Notes under the pieces: model-generated
The model's database searches: none
Told to the model about the DNA's origin: nothing
What the model saw: only the letters and a program-made list of their open reading frames with translations
Shown: piece after piece, positions 26,606 to 34,393 of the stretch
How positions within the stretch are numbered: position 1 is the stretch's first letter
How the letters are laid out: each line of letters begins with the position of its first letter
Translations under genes and position numbers: made by a program
Assembly (NCBI RefSeq): GCF_000331515.1
Contig: NZ_AMZO01000021.1
Span: forward strand, 124,001-188,000
DNA: 64,000 nt
Direction: 5' to 3'
Source: Photobacterium marinum
Lineage (GTDB): Bacteria; Pseudomonadota; Gammaproteobacteria; Enterobacterales; Vibrionaceae

Positions 26606-28051
26606 TTACTTTTGATGCTCGAACGGCTTGCGGCGAATAAAGCGGCCATTCCCGGCTCTCCCCGTAAATTCGCCATTACACGCTACAACCCGGCCACGAC
26701 TCAAAGTCATAATCGGCCAACCGTGACAGTTCATTCCTTCGTACGGGGTATAGTCGGTGTTGTCGTGTAGTAAATCGTGTGTGGTAGTCACTTGCTGTTC
26801 GGGATCAAACAGCACCAGATCGGCATCGGCACCTTTAGCCAGACAGCCTTTTTGCGGATATAACCCAAACAGTTTTGCAGGCAGGTAGCTGGTCAGCTCC
26901 ACAAAACGGCTCGGGCTGATGCGCTTACTCATCACACCTTCAGAGAACAACATTGGCATCCGGTTTTCCACACCCGGCATACCATTCGGGCAGGCGCTGA
27001 AGTTATCTTTGCCGCGCTGCTTCTGGTCGTAGTAAGTGAATGAGCAATGATCAGTCGCAACAGTATCAATACTGCCGTCAATCAAACCCTGCCACAGCTT
27101 GTCACGCTCTTCCTGCGGACGCAGCGGCGGACTGAGGATAAATTTCAGGGCATCGTCCCGCTCATAACAGCTGTCATCAAGCAGCAGGTACTGCGGACAG
27201 GTTTCAGCCCATACCGGCTGATTGTTGCGACGGGCAAGACGGACATAATCCAGCCCCAGCCCGTTAGAAAGGTGAACGATATAAAGCGGCGCATCGCCAG
27301 CCAGTTTTGCCAGATTGATCATTCTGGCAATTGCCTCAGCCTCGCACTCAAGCGGACGGCTCTCGGCATGGTATTTCGGCGCTGTTTTGCCCTGCTCCAG
27401 CAACATTTCGCGGCGCATCGCTATCGCCGCATCATTTTCCGGATGAACCGTTGTCAGGGCGTTGACTTTTTTCAGTTGAATCAGTGCCCGTAATACGGAT
27501 TCATCATCCAGTTTGTAACCGTAGGTCAGGTAGAGCTTAAAACTGGAAATGCCCTCTTCTTCTACCATTGAGGCCATTTCTGACAGAATTTCTTCATTAA
27601 TATGCTGGATCACGCCATGGAAACTGTAATCAATGACCGCGTTCTCTTTGGCATATTTTTTATAAACCGCCAGCTGATGGTGCAAATTGCAGCCTTTAGG
27701 GCCAAAGCCCATATGGTCCACCACCGATGTTGTCCCGCCGCAGGCTGCTGCACGGGTTCCGGTATAGAAATCATCGCTGCTGCGGGCAATGCCGACATCG
27801 ATATTGAAATGGGTGTGGACATCAATTCCCCCCGGCATCACATACAGGCCAGAGGCATCAATTACTTGTGTATCGGCAGGAAAAGCGGAGATAACGGGAG
27901 CAACATCGGCAATTTTGCCGTCTTTGATCAGAATGTCGGCTTGTTGAGCCTGTTGGTGGTCAACGACAAGTCCCTGCCGGATCAGAATGGTAGTTGATAC
28001 GTCAGACGTCAGTTTATCCAAATCCACAGAGAAAGAACGGTGTGCAATCAT
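26606..28051 (-). CDS. hyuA: HyuA, D-phenylhydantoinase/dihydropyrimidinase-family amidohydrolase
   Basis: 481 residues. The metal-binding motifs of the cyclic amidohydrolases are all present: GGIDVHTHF near 56, a carbamylatable lysine in SSFKLYLTY near 150, TVHPEND, YIVHLSNG, and ATDHCSF near 315. Close in sequence to E. coli HyuA. The start is taken at ATG 28051, with AAGGA seven bases upstream; a reading from 28075 would add eight residues without a ribosome site. It opens cyclic ureides in the cytoplasm, here probably an intermediate of purine breakdown. The 200-base leader before it is highly structured. Confidence 0.93.
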   Translation of the reverse strand: MIAHRSFSVDLDKLTSDVSTTILIRQGLVVDHQQAQQADILIKDGKIADVAPVISAFPADTQVIDASGLYVMPGGIDVHTHFNIDVGIARSSDDFYTGTRAAACGGTTSVVDHMGFGPKGCNLHHQLAVYKKYAKENAVIDYSFHGVIQHINEEILSEMASMVEEEGISSFKLYLTYGYKLDDESVLRALIQLKKVNALTTVHPENDAAIAMRREMLLEQGKTAPKYHAESRPLECEAEAIARMINLAKLAGDAPLYIVHLSNGLGLDYVRLARRNNQPVWAETCPQYLLLDDSCYERDDALKFILSPPLRPQEERDKLWQGLIDGSIDTVATDHCSFTYYDQKQRGKDNFSACPNGMPGVENRMPMLFSEGVMSKRISPSRFVELTSYLPAKLFGLYPQKGCLAKGADADLVLFDPEQQVTTTHDLLHDNTDYTPYEGMNCHGWPIMTLSRGRVVACNGEFTGRAGNGRFIRRKPFEHQK

Positions 28052-28083
28052 AACGCTATCCTTCGTCTTACACATAAAACGGT

Positions 28084-28215
28084 TCTGCCTTGAACTTCCT
28101 GTTATGGCTGTCTGTTTCTACCCGGCCGTCAGGAAGGAAAATTCAGAAACAGAAAATCCATCCCGAGGGGGATATGAGGTCAATATAAAGGCAGAGCATA
28201 TTGACACCCTCGGGA
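28084..28215 (-). promoter_or_regulatory. Structured RNA leader between ygeY and hyuA with interlocking pairings
   Basis: On the minus-strand RNA, a hairpin has a 9-base-pair base (28207-28215 with 28161-28169) and an 8-base-pair top (28198-28205 with 28179-28186). Its 11-base loop holds TCTGCCTT (28195-28188), complementary to AAGGCAGA at 28091-28084. Between these lies an H-type pseudoknot layout: TCTGTTTCT (28153-28145) with AGAAACAGA (28119-28111), and CTTCCTG (28136-28130) with CAGGAAG (28101-28095). The last pairings end about 33 bases before the hyuA start. I know no riboswitch class with this form. Confidence 0.55.
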
Positions 28216-28251
28216 CGGAAATCGGTATTAATGCTGATTACTCAACATCAC

Positions 28252-29469
28252 TTATTTTTTAAGCTGCTGCAGGTACATTTGTGGAATAACTGCGTACATT
28301 GCAGCACAAGTTACCAGGTGATCTTTCCAAGTCTTTTCGTTTGGCGCGTGAGCTTCTGGCTCTTTACCAGGACCGAAGCCGATTACTGGGATGCCGTAAC
28401 GACCCATGATGGACACACCGTTAGTTGAGAAAGTCCACTTATCAACAGTTGGTTTCTGGTCGAACAGTAGTTCGTAAGATGCTTCCAGTGTCTTAGTTGC
28501 TACGTGATCTTCATCGATCTTCCACGCAGGGAAGTAACACTCTGTTGGGTAAACAAGGCCGGTGTATGCAGGACGGTCGTAGTTGTACATAGACACTTTA
28601 CCGCCGAACTTTTTAACTGATTCAAGCGCGCGGATTTCGTCCAGAGCACCTTCCCAAGTTTCACCCCAGGTCAGACGACGGTCGATAGAGATTGCACAGC
28701 TGTCAGCAACCGCACAACGGCTTGGAGAAGTGAAGAAAACTTCAGATACAGTCAGAGTACCTTTACCCAGGAATGGGTCGTCAGCCAGATTGCCAGAAAG
28801 TTTTTCAATGTCTTGAAGCATGTGGCCCATCTTGAAGATAGCGTTTTCACCACGCTCTGGTGCAGAACCGTGACAACTGATACCGTCAACGTCTACACGG
28901 ATTTCCATACGGCCACGCTGACCACGGTAGATCTGGCAGTCTGTTGGTTCTGTAGATACTACAAACTCAGGACGGATGTTGCTTTCCTGGATGATGTACT
29001 GCCAGCACAGGCCGTCACAGTCTTCTTCCTGAACAGTACCGGTAACAAGCAGGGTGTACTCGTCTTCAAGGCCAAGATCTTTGATGATCTTACCTGCGTA
29101 AACCATAGAAGCCATACCGCCTTCCTGGTCAGACGCACCACGACCACCGATCACTTCGTCGTCTTCCATACCTTCGTATGGGTCGAAGTTCCAGTTGTCC
29201 ATGTTACCCACACCAACGGTATCGATGTGTGCGTCCATTGCAATTAGGTGCGGACCGTGACCAATCCAGCCAAGTACGTTACCCATAGGGTCGATTTCGA
29301 CTTTATCAAAGCCGACTTTTTCCATTTCTTCCTTAATGCGCAATACCACTTTTTCTTCGTCGCAGCTTTCACTTGGGATTGCGATCATGTCACGCAGGAA
29401 ACGGGTCATGTCTGCTTTGTAGTCTTGGGCTTTTTCAAGAACTTTGTCGAAAGGGATGTTCATTGTCAT
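28252..29469 (-). CDS. ygeY: YgeY, selenium-metabolism-linked M20-family hydrolase
   Basis: 405 residues, nearly colinear with E. coli YgeY (403). M20 metallopeptidase features: [15 protein letters not shown] near 76 with the first metal ligands, [12 protein letters not shown] near 109, VQEEDCDG with the catalytic and bridging glutamates near 147, [15 protein letters not shown] near 174 and the late histidine in EAHAPNEK near 377. AAGGAG precedes ATG 29469. The family co-occurs with selenium-dependent molybdenum hydroxylases and with ygeW/ygeX. It probably hydrolyses a ureido- or carbamoyl-amino-acid intermediate of purine breakdown; the specific reaction is inference. Confidence 0.93.
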   Translation of the reverse strand: MTMNIPFDKVLEKAQDYKADMTRFLRDMIAIPSESCDEEKVVLRIKEEMEKVGFDKVEIDPMGNVLGWIGHGPHLIAMDAHIDTVGVGNMDNWNFDPYEGMEDDEVIGGRGASDQEGGMASMVYAGKIIKDLGLEDEYTLLVTGTVQEEDCDGLCWQYIIQESNIRPEFVVSTEPTDCQIYRGQRGRMEIRVDVDGISCHGSAPERGENAIFKMGHMLQDIEKLSGNLADDPFLGKGTLTVSEVFFTSPSRCAVADSCAISIDRRLTWGETWEGALDEIRALESVKKFGGKVSMYNYDRPAYTGLVYPTECYFPAWKIDEDHVATKTLEASYELLFDQKPTVDKWTFSTNGVSIMGRYGIPVIGFGPGKEPEAHAPNEKTWKDHLVTCAAMYAVIPQMYLQQLKK

Positions 29470-29484
29470 TGTAATTCTCCTTGG

Positions 29485-29510
29485 GCCGGACGGAGGACAT
29501 CGTATCCGGC
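29485..29510 (-). promoter_or_regulatory. Hairpin abutting the ygeY ribosome binding site
   Basis: GCCGGA (29485-29490) / TCCGGC (29505-29510). It ends two bases before the AAGGAG of ygeY, so folding could limit ribosome access. CGTATCCGG inside it is repeated at 29621-29629. Confidence 0.5.
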
Positions 29511-29602
29511 ATGATTAATTTCAGAGGCGCTGTACACCTTCTAATCCGGCGCACAACGCTTTTGTTTCAAATAGTTGACTATTCTTTTTAGGCTTTCATG
29601 TG

Positions 29603-29639
29603 GCTGTTTATTTCGGATACCGTATCCGGGCTAAACAGC
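29603..29639 (-). promoter_or_regulatory. Long hairpin just downstream of ygeX
   Basis: Outer arms GCTGTTTA (29603-29610) / TAAACAGC (29632-29639) enclose inner arms CGGATAC (29614-29620) / GTATCCG (29622-29628) with 3-by-3 unpaired bases between. It lies 10 bases after the ygeX stop and may protect or terminate the upstream message. Confidence 0.7.
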
Positions 29640-29649
29640 AAAGAAAGTA

Positions 29650-30852
29650 TTAAAGGGTCGGATGTTTGCCTTGCCACACCACCTCACGGTAGTGAACAGG
29701 GTCGGTATCACCTTCGGTATTGATCAGCAGGATGACTGAATCCTTGTTCAGGCCCAGTTTTTCCATTAACTGTTCACGTTCTGGGTGGTAGTGAACAGCG
29801 GCTAACATACCAGCACCAACAGCACCGGACTCTCCGGATACAACTCGTGGGTCATTGCCCAGAGGGTTACCAAGAACACGCATACCCAGAGCGGCTACGC
29901 TGTCCTGGCAGGAAACGAACTGAGTTGAGCAGTCGCGTAGTACCGGCCAGCCGATTGGGTTAGGTTCACCACAAGCCAGGCCAACCATAATGGTTGCCAG
30001 GTCGCCGTCTACATTGACCATGTCGCCTTTTTCGCTGATACCTGAGCGGTAGATACAGTCTGCCTGATCCGGTTCAACAACCACTGAGTGCAGTTTGTCA
30101 GCACCGAACTGGTCGCATAGGTAACCCAGTACGCCACCAGCCATTGCCCCTACCCCTGCTTGCAGGAATACGTGAGTCGGACGGTCGATATGTTGTTCTT
30201 TCATCTGGTCAACCGCTTCGGCTGCCATAGTGGTGTAGCCTTGCATGATCCAGGTAGGGATTTCGGTGTAGCCTTCCCATGCTGTGTCCTGAACCACTTT
30301 CCAGTCGTTCTCTTCGGCAGTCTTGATGGCAAGGCGAACAGTATCGTCGTAGTTCATATCAGTAACGATACATTCAGCCCCCAGGGCACGAATGTTGTTC
30401 ACACGCTCGTCGGCAGCGCCTTTAGGCATGTAAACCACAGCGTTCTGACCCAACTTGTTTGCAGCCCATGCAACACCACGTCCGTGGTTACCGTCTGTCG
30501 CCGTGGCAAAGGTCATTTTTTCAGGGATATCGTTTTTCAGTTTGTCGAAATCAAAATCGTTGATATCGAGCTTGAATTCATCGCATAGCAAGCGGGCGAT
30601 GGCATAAGCGCCACCCAGCATCTTGAATGCACAAAGGTCGAAGCGGTGCGCCTCATCTTTGACAAGGATCTTGCCGACACCAACTTCTTTGGCCAGGCAG
30701 TCGAGAGAATGTAAAGGTGTAGGTTGATAGCCTTCCACTTTTGTGTGGAACGCGCGGGCTTTTTCCGCTTCTTCAATGGTGAATAGAGGAGATTGCTGAC
30801 CGTTATAATGGCGGTTATCGGCGATCTCCATTTTTAGAGAGAATGTAGACAC
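29650..30852 (-). CDS. ygeX: Diaminopropionate ammonia-lyase YgeX
   Basis: 400 residues of the fold-type II PLP family (E. coli YgeX, 398). The PLP lysine is in FKMLGGAYA near 76; TDGNHGRGVAWAA near 115 binds the substrate and GAGAMAGG-like VGAMAGGVLGY binds the cofactor phosphate. It cleaves 2,3-diaminopropionate to pyruvate and two ammonia. The start is GTG 30852, with GAGG seven bases upstream. In this operon it would supply pyruvate for the PFOR encoded at the end of the same transcript and ammonia as nitrogen source. Confidence 0.95.
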   Translation of the reverse strand: MSTFSLKMEIADNRHYNGQQSPLFTIEEAEKARAFHTKVEGYQPTPLHSLDCLAKEVGVGKILVKDEAHRFDLCAFKMLGGAYAIARLLCDEFKLDINDFDFDKLKNDIPEKMTFATATDGNHGRGVAWAANKLGQNAVVYMPKGAADERVNNIRALGAECIVTDMNYDDTVRLAIKTAEENDWKVVQDTAWEGYTEIPTWIMQGYTTMAAEAVDQMKEQHIDRPTHVFLQAGVGAMAGGVLGYLCDQFGADKLHSVVVEPDQADCIYRSGISEKGDMVNVDGDLATIMVGLACGEPNPIGWPVLRDCSTQFVSCQDSVAALGMRVLGNPLGNDPRVVSGESGAVGAGMLAAVHYHPEREQLMEKLGLNKDSVILLINTEGDTDPVHYREVVWQGKHPTL

Positions 30853-30886
30853 GACCAGACCTCATTGAATCAATAGAGTGAAAAGT

Positions 30887-30914
30887 GCGGGGGTATCGGG
30901 ACTCGTACCCCCGC
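30887..30914 (-). promoter_or_regulatory. GC-rich hairpin between ygeW and ygeX
   Basis: Perfect 9-base arms GCGGGGGTA (30887-30895) / TACCCCCGC (30906-30914), loop of 10. On the minus strand ACTTTTC follows, so it could be a partial terminator that makes ygeW more abundant than the genes after it. Confidence 0.7.
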
Positions 30915-30979
30915 GAAAGGGCTAGCATTAACCCAAGTGTTGTAGCTGTTACGGAACTTGAGATAGTGACGTCAAACAG

Positions 30980-32167
30980 TTATTTGACGCGCTTTTCTGC
31001 TTCATCAAGAAGCTGCTGAAGTACATCACCTGGTTCCTGGTACTTACGGTTCAGGATCATTGCTGCGATGATGTATGGCTTCCAGCTTGCTTCTTTGTAA
31101 GTTGGAATGCGGTATTTCTCGAATACTGACTCTTCAACTTCACCGGCTTCACAAGAAACGCCTGTGATATCGGCTGGCAGACAGTGCATGTATAGCGCTT
31201 CGCCGTCTTTAGTCAGCTTCATCATCTCTTCAGTGCAGTGCCAGTCTTTGTGGTTGGCGTTCTGAGCAAGACATTCTTTTTCAAGCTCTTTCAGGCCATC
31301 GTGGTCGTTAGCACGTAGCAGTTCAGTACGGCGACCCATTACCTGGTAAGGAGCCCATGACTTCGGATAAACGATGTCTGCATCCTGGAATGCTTCTTCC
31401 ATAGTGGCAACCTGAGAGAAGCTACCGCCAGAGGCTTCTGCGTTCTTACGAGCTTCTTCAACTACTTCAGGGATCAGGTCGTAGCCTTCTGGGTGAGCAA
31501 GAGTCACATCCATACCGAAGCGAGTCATCAGGCCGATGATGCCCTGAGGAACTGACAGAGGCTTACCGTAGCTTGGAGAGTATGCCCAAGTCATTGCAAT
31601 CTTCTTGCCTTTCAGCTTATCCAGACCACCGAAGTGCTCTTCCAGCCATGCAAGGTCAGCCATAGCTTGAGTTGGGTGGTCGATATCACACTGAAGGTTT
31701 ACAAGAGCAGGACGGTGAGGAAGAACGCCTTCTTTCACACCATCATCCAGAGCTTCACCCACTTCACGCATGTATGCGTTACCAGCACCAAGGTACATAT
31801 CGTCACGGATACCGATTGCATCAGCACAGAATGAAATCATGTTTGCAGTTTCACGAACAGTTTCACCGTGAGCAATCTGAGATTTGCCTTCATCCAGGTC
31901 CTGCTGGGCCAGGCCTAGCATGTTGATAGCGGAAGCGTAAGAGAAACGAGTACGGGTTGAGTTATCGCGGAACAGAGAAATACCCAAACCATTCTTGAAT
32001 ACGTTAGTAGCAATATTTTCGTTGCGCATAGATTTCAGTACTTGCGCAGTCTTCAATACACGTTCTAGCTCTTCAGGAGTTTGTTCCCAGGTCAAAAGGA
32101 AATCTTTATTGTGAAGATCAGATTTTAGTTCATTGATTTCCTTGATTAGTTCATTAATGCTTTTCAT
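30980..32167 (-). CDS. ygeW: YgeW, knotted carbamoyltransferase
   Basis: 395 residues, as E. coli YgeW. The carbamoyl-phosphate motif appears as FRDNSTRTRFSYASAINMLG near 67; a second family motif is HPTQAMADL near 163; HCLPAD near 330 is the usual catalytic HCLP. This family is related to aspartate and ornithine transcarbamoylases, has a knotted fold and is found with purine-degradation genes. It probably runs in the direction that makes carbamoyl phosphate from a ureido compound, feeding carbamate kinase. First gene of the minus-strand operon, with GGGAAG before ATG 32167. Confidence 0.95.
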   Translation of the reverse strand: MKSINELIKEINELKSDLHNKDFLLTWEQTPEELERVLKTAQVLKSMRNENIATNVFKNGLGISLFRDNSTRTRFSYASAINMLGLAQQDLDEGKSQIAHGETVRETANMISFCADAIGIRDDMYLGAGNAYMREVGEALDDGVKEGVLPHRPALVNLQCDIDHPTQAMADLAWLEEHFGGLDKLKGKKIAMTWAYSPSYGKPLSVPQGIIGLMTRFGMDVTLAHPEGYDLIPEVVEEARKNAEASGGSFSQVATMEEAFQDADIVYPKSWAPYQVMGRRTELLRANDHDGLKELEKECLAQNANHKDWHCTEEMMKLTKDGEALYMHCLPADITGVSCEAGEVEESVFEKYRIPTYKEASWKPYIIAAMILNRKYQEPGDVLQQLLDEAEKRVK

Positions 32168-32253
32168 TTTTTATTCTTCCCAGTAATTAAATTGTTATGT
32201 CGTGGCGGCTGGAAAAAGTCTGTAGGGTCACAACAGACAACTGACTTCCATAA

Positions 32254-32269
32254 TCCAATATCTGTGCCA
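32254..32269 (-). promoter_or_regulatory. Sigma-54-like promoter for the ygeW operon
   Basis: Minus strand reads TGGCACAGATATTGGA against the consensus TGGCAC-N5-TTGCA. The -24 element is perfect and the -12 element has GG instead of GC. It lies about 90 bases before ygeW, with activator-like half-sites 105-190 bases further upstream and a sigma-54 activator gene divergent. Confidence 0.55.
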
Positions 32270-32373
32270 ACCAGGATTAATTACCGGTAATTTTTTTTAT
32301 TTTCCCTCCAGCCCTTGATTTATAAGGGTTGGAATAAAGAAGGGCATTAAATTGCTCTCAAGCACATATATCT

Positions 32374-32444
32374 CTCACTATCATCAACTATCAGTGATAG
32401 CGACCAAAATGATAGTGAGCCCAAAGCTATTTATCATATTGATA
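32374..32444. promoter_or_regulatory. Cluster of TATCA/TGATA half-sites, putative enhancer for the sigma-54 activator
   Basis: Six half-sites in about 70 bases: TATCA at 32379, 32389 and 32432; TGATA at 32395, 32410 and 32440. They form an outer repeat CTCACTATCAT/ATGATAGTGAG (32374-32384, 32409-32419), an inner CTATCA-G-TGATAG (32388-32400) and a separate TATCA-N3-TGATA (32432-32444) identical in layout to 5459-5471. Confidence 0.6.
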
Positions 32445-32500
32445 TCGCTATGTGACCTCGCTAACAATTCCTATTTCGTGGCGCGAAACCAATTGAAATA

Positions 32501-32514
32501 CTGATATATATCAA
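32501..32514. promoter_or_regulatory. FNR-like box upstream of the sigma-54 activator gene
   Basis: CTGATATATATCAA matches TTGAT-N4-ATCAA in 9 of 10 positions and is centred about 66 bases before ATG 32574. It would make the activator respond to lack of oxygen. Confidence 0.5.
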
Positions 32515-32573
32515 GCTGATATTAAGTATTGTTGATTAACTTTGTTAAGTCTTTCCAAAAACAGACCTGTATT

Positions 32574-34322
32574 ATGTTGAAAAACGCCCCGCAATCAGAA
32601 CTCATGCAATTGCAGCCGACTATTCTGCGCTTTACCAAGATGCTTTCTGCCGTACTTCAGCTGGATGCTGAAGTCGTAGATGCTGATCTGGTTCGCATCG
32701 CAGGAACAGGGCCGTATAGCAAATTCTTTGGCAAAAAACTCAACACCAGCTCAAGGATTTTCCGATATATCCTTGAAACACATCAGGAAAAAGTAGTCGT
32801 CAAATCACGAACTGATCCTATTTGTGAAGGGTGTACAAATAAAGGAAGCTGCCGTGAAACTGCTTTCCTGGGCGTACCAATCATGCTTGAAGACCGCTGT
32901 ATCGGGGTTATCAGCCTGGTTGCCTTCAGCGAAGAATCACGGGAACGAATAAAAGAGAACGTACAGTTATTTTCTAATTATGTTCAGCACATCGCACAAA
33001 TTGTTGTGTCAAAAGTATTGGAAGGTAATGATAAAAGTGACGGCCTTGATCAGGTATTTAGCAGCCTGATTGAAAACATGGATCAGGGTGTTTTAGTACT
33101 GGATGAAAACAGCCGAGTTAAATACGGCAACCAGCCTGCGTTAAATAATCTAAATATTACCCTTGAAGAACTTTCACATGCTGAAATTAATATCCAGCCA
33201 CTGTCTTTCCACAATAATGAACTAAAAGGGCATCAGCAGCACATTATTTCCCTTGGCGAACGACAAGAACTGGTTGTCGGCCAATTTCATGATGTGCGCG
33301 GGCATCAGCTTTTTTTAATGGCATTCCACCAGCCAAATAAATCTCTGGTCATCAATGAACCTGAGCCACAATTTTCGACAGTGATCGGTGAATGCCAAAA
33401 GATGCGCCAGCTGAAAACGCTGATCACCAGAATTGCCAGCAGCCCTTCCAGTGTATTAATTAATGGTGAAAGCGGCACAGGTAAAGAAGTTATAGCGCAT
33501 GCTGTCCATAATTTAAGTGCACGCAGCTCTCAGCCATTTATTGCCATCAACTGTGCCGCTATTCCAGACCAGCTGCTTGAAAGTGAACTGTTCGGTTACG
33601 TCAAAGGCGCTTTCACCGGCGCATCCAACAAAGGTAAAACCGGTCTGATACAGGCCGCCAACAAAGGTACCCTGTTCCTGGATGAAATCGGTGATATGTC
33701 GATGACGCTGCAAGCGAAGCTGTTACGTGTGCTGGAAGAGCGTGAAGTAATGCCGATTGGCTCCAATACGGCTACGCCAGTCGATATTCGTATCATCTCG
33801 GCAACTAACCGGGATTTTGCGGAAATGATTGCTACCAATAAGTTCCGTGAAGACTTGTACTACCGACTGAATGTTATTCCGATCCACCTGCCACCACTTA
33901 AAGAACGTGAAGGTGATGTTGAGCTGCTAATTCGATACTTCCTTGAGATTCATACCCGCAAGATCGGCGTGTGTTATCCGGGAATAACCATTGAAGCGAT
34001 GGCACGCCTGAACGCTTACCACTGGCCGGGCAACGTGCGTGAGCTCAGCAACCTGGTGGAGTACTTGGTTAACGTTGTACCGGAAGGTGACATGATCGAT
34101 GTCGACCTATTGCCGCCATACTTTGAGCAGGCAAAGATCGCCAGACCTGCTGACAACGCCAAATCAGATGACTGCGCCATGAGCCTGGAAGAGATGGAAA
34201 AAATCCGCATTGAGGAAGCCCTGAACCGCCTCAGCAATCGAAAACTGGTCGCAGAAGAGCTGGGTATCGGTATTGCGACCCTATATCGCAAGATAAAGAA
34301 ATACGGTTTAAGCAATCACTGA
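32574..34322 (+). CDS. ygeV: Sigma-54-dependent activator of the YgeV type
   Basis: 582 residues from ATG 32574; an earlier TTG at 32529 lacks family support. The N-terminal sensor domain holds C84, C87 and C93 (CEGCTNKGSC), followed by ETAFLGVPIMLEDRCIGVISL; a PAS-like segment spans ~170-250. The AAA+ domain has GESGTGKE near 298, the sigma-54-contact motif GAFTGA near 343 and Walker B LFLDEIGD near 366. A Fis-type HTH ends the protein (ATLYRKIKKYGL). It needs RpoN and probably switches on the divergent ygeW operon and the molybdenum-enzyme operon. The cysteine cluster suggests a metal, Fe-S or redox input; the ligand is unknown. Orthologue in E. coli lies next to ygeW too. Confidence 0.9.
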   Translation: MLKNAPQSELMQLQPTILRFTKMLSAVLQLDAEVVDADLVRIAGTGPYSKFFGKKLNTSSRIFRYILETHQEKVVVKSRTDPICEGCTNKGSCRETAFLGVPIMLEDRCIGVISLVAFSEESRERIKENVQLFSNYVQHIAQIVVSKVLEGNDKSDGLDQVFSSLIENMDQGVLVLDENSRVKYGNQPALNNLNITLEELSHAEINIQPLSFHNNELKGHQQHIISLGERQELVVGQFHDVRGHQLFLMAFHQPNKSLVINEPEPQFSTVIGECQKMRQLKTLITRIASSPSSVLINGESGTGKEVIAHAVHNLSARSSQPFIAINCAAIPDQLLESELFGYVKGAFTGASNKGKTGLIQAANKGTLFLDEIGDMSMTLQAKLLRVLEEREVMPIGSNTATPVDIRIISATNRDFAEMIATNKFREDLYYRLNVIPIHLPPLKEREGDVELLIRYFLEIHTRKIGVCYPGITIEAMARLNAYHWPGNVRELSNLVEYLVNVVPEGDMIDVDLLPPYFEQAKIARPADNAKSDDCAMSLEEMEKIRIEEALNRLSNRKLVAEELGIGIATLYRKIKKYGLSNH

Positions 34323-34344
34323 TTCGTGTCGTACGAACAAAACG

Positions 34345-34374
34345 AAAAAAGCTGCCAACTGGCAGCTTTTTATT
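34345..34374 (+). terminator. Terminator after the sigma-54 activator gene
   Basis: AAAAGCTGCC (34347-34356) / GGCAGCTTTT (34361-34370), four-base loop, then TATTT. Confidence 0.85.
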
Positions 34375-34393
34375 TAAACGGGCATAAACACAA

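Larger units (their letters stand above)
32168..32573. promoter_or_regulatory. Divergent control region between ygeW and the sigma-54 activator
   Basis: 406 bases with no gene. In order from ygeW: sigma-54-like promoter (32254-32269), a TTACCGGTAA palindrome (32281-32290), an imperfect hairpin CCAGCCCTT/AAGGGTTGG (about 32308-32332), the half-site cluster (32374-32444) and the FNR-like box (32501-32514). Confidence 0.6.

Noticed and set aside
29485-29510. Similarity to enterobacterial REP elements (GCCGGAT...TCCGGC)
   Set aside because: Only the ends resemble REP; the interior differs and I see no family of copies in the window.
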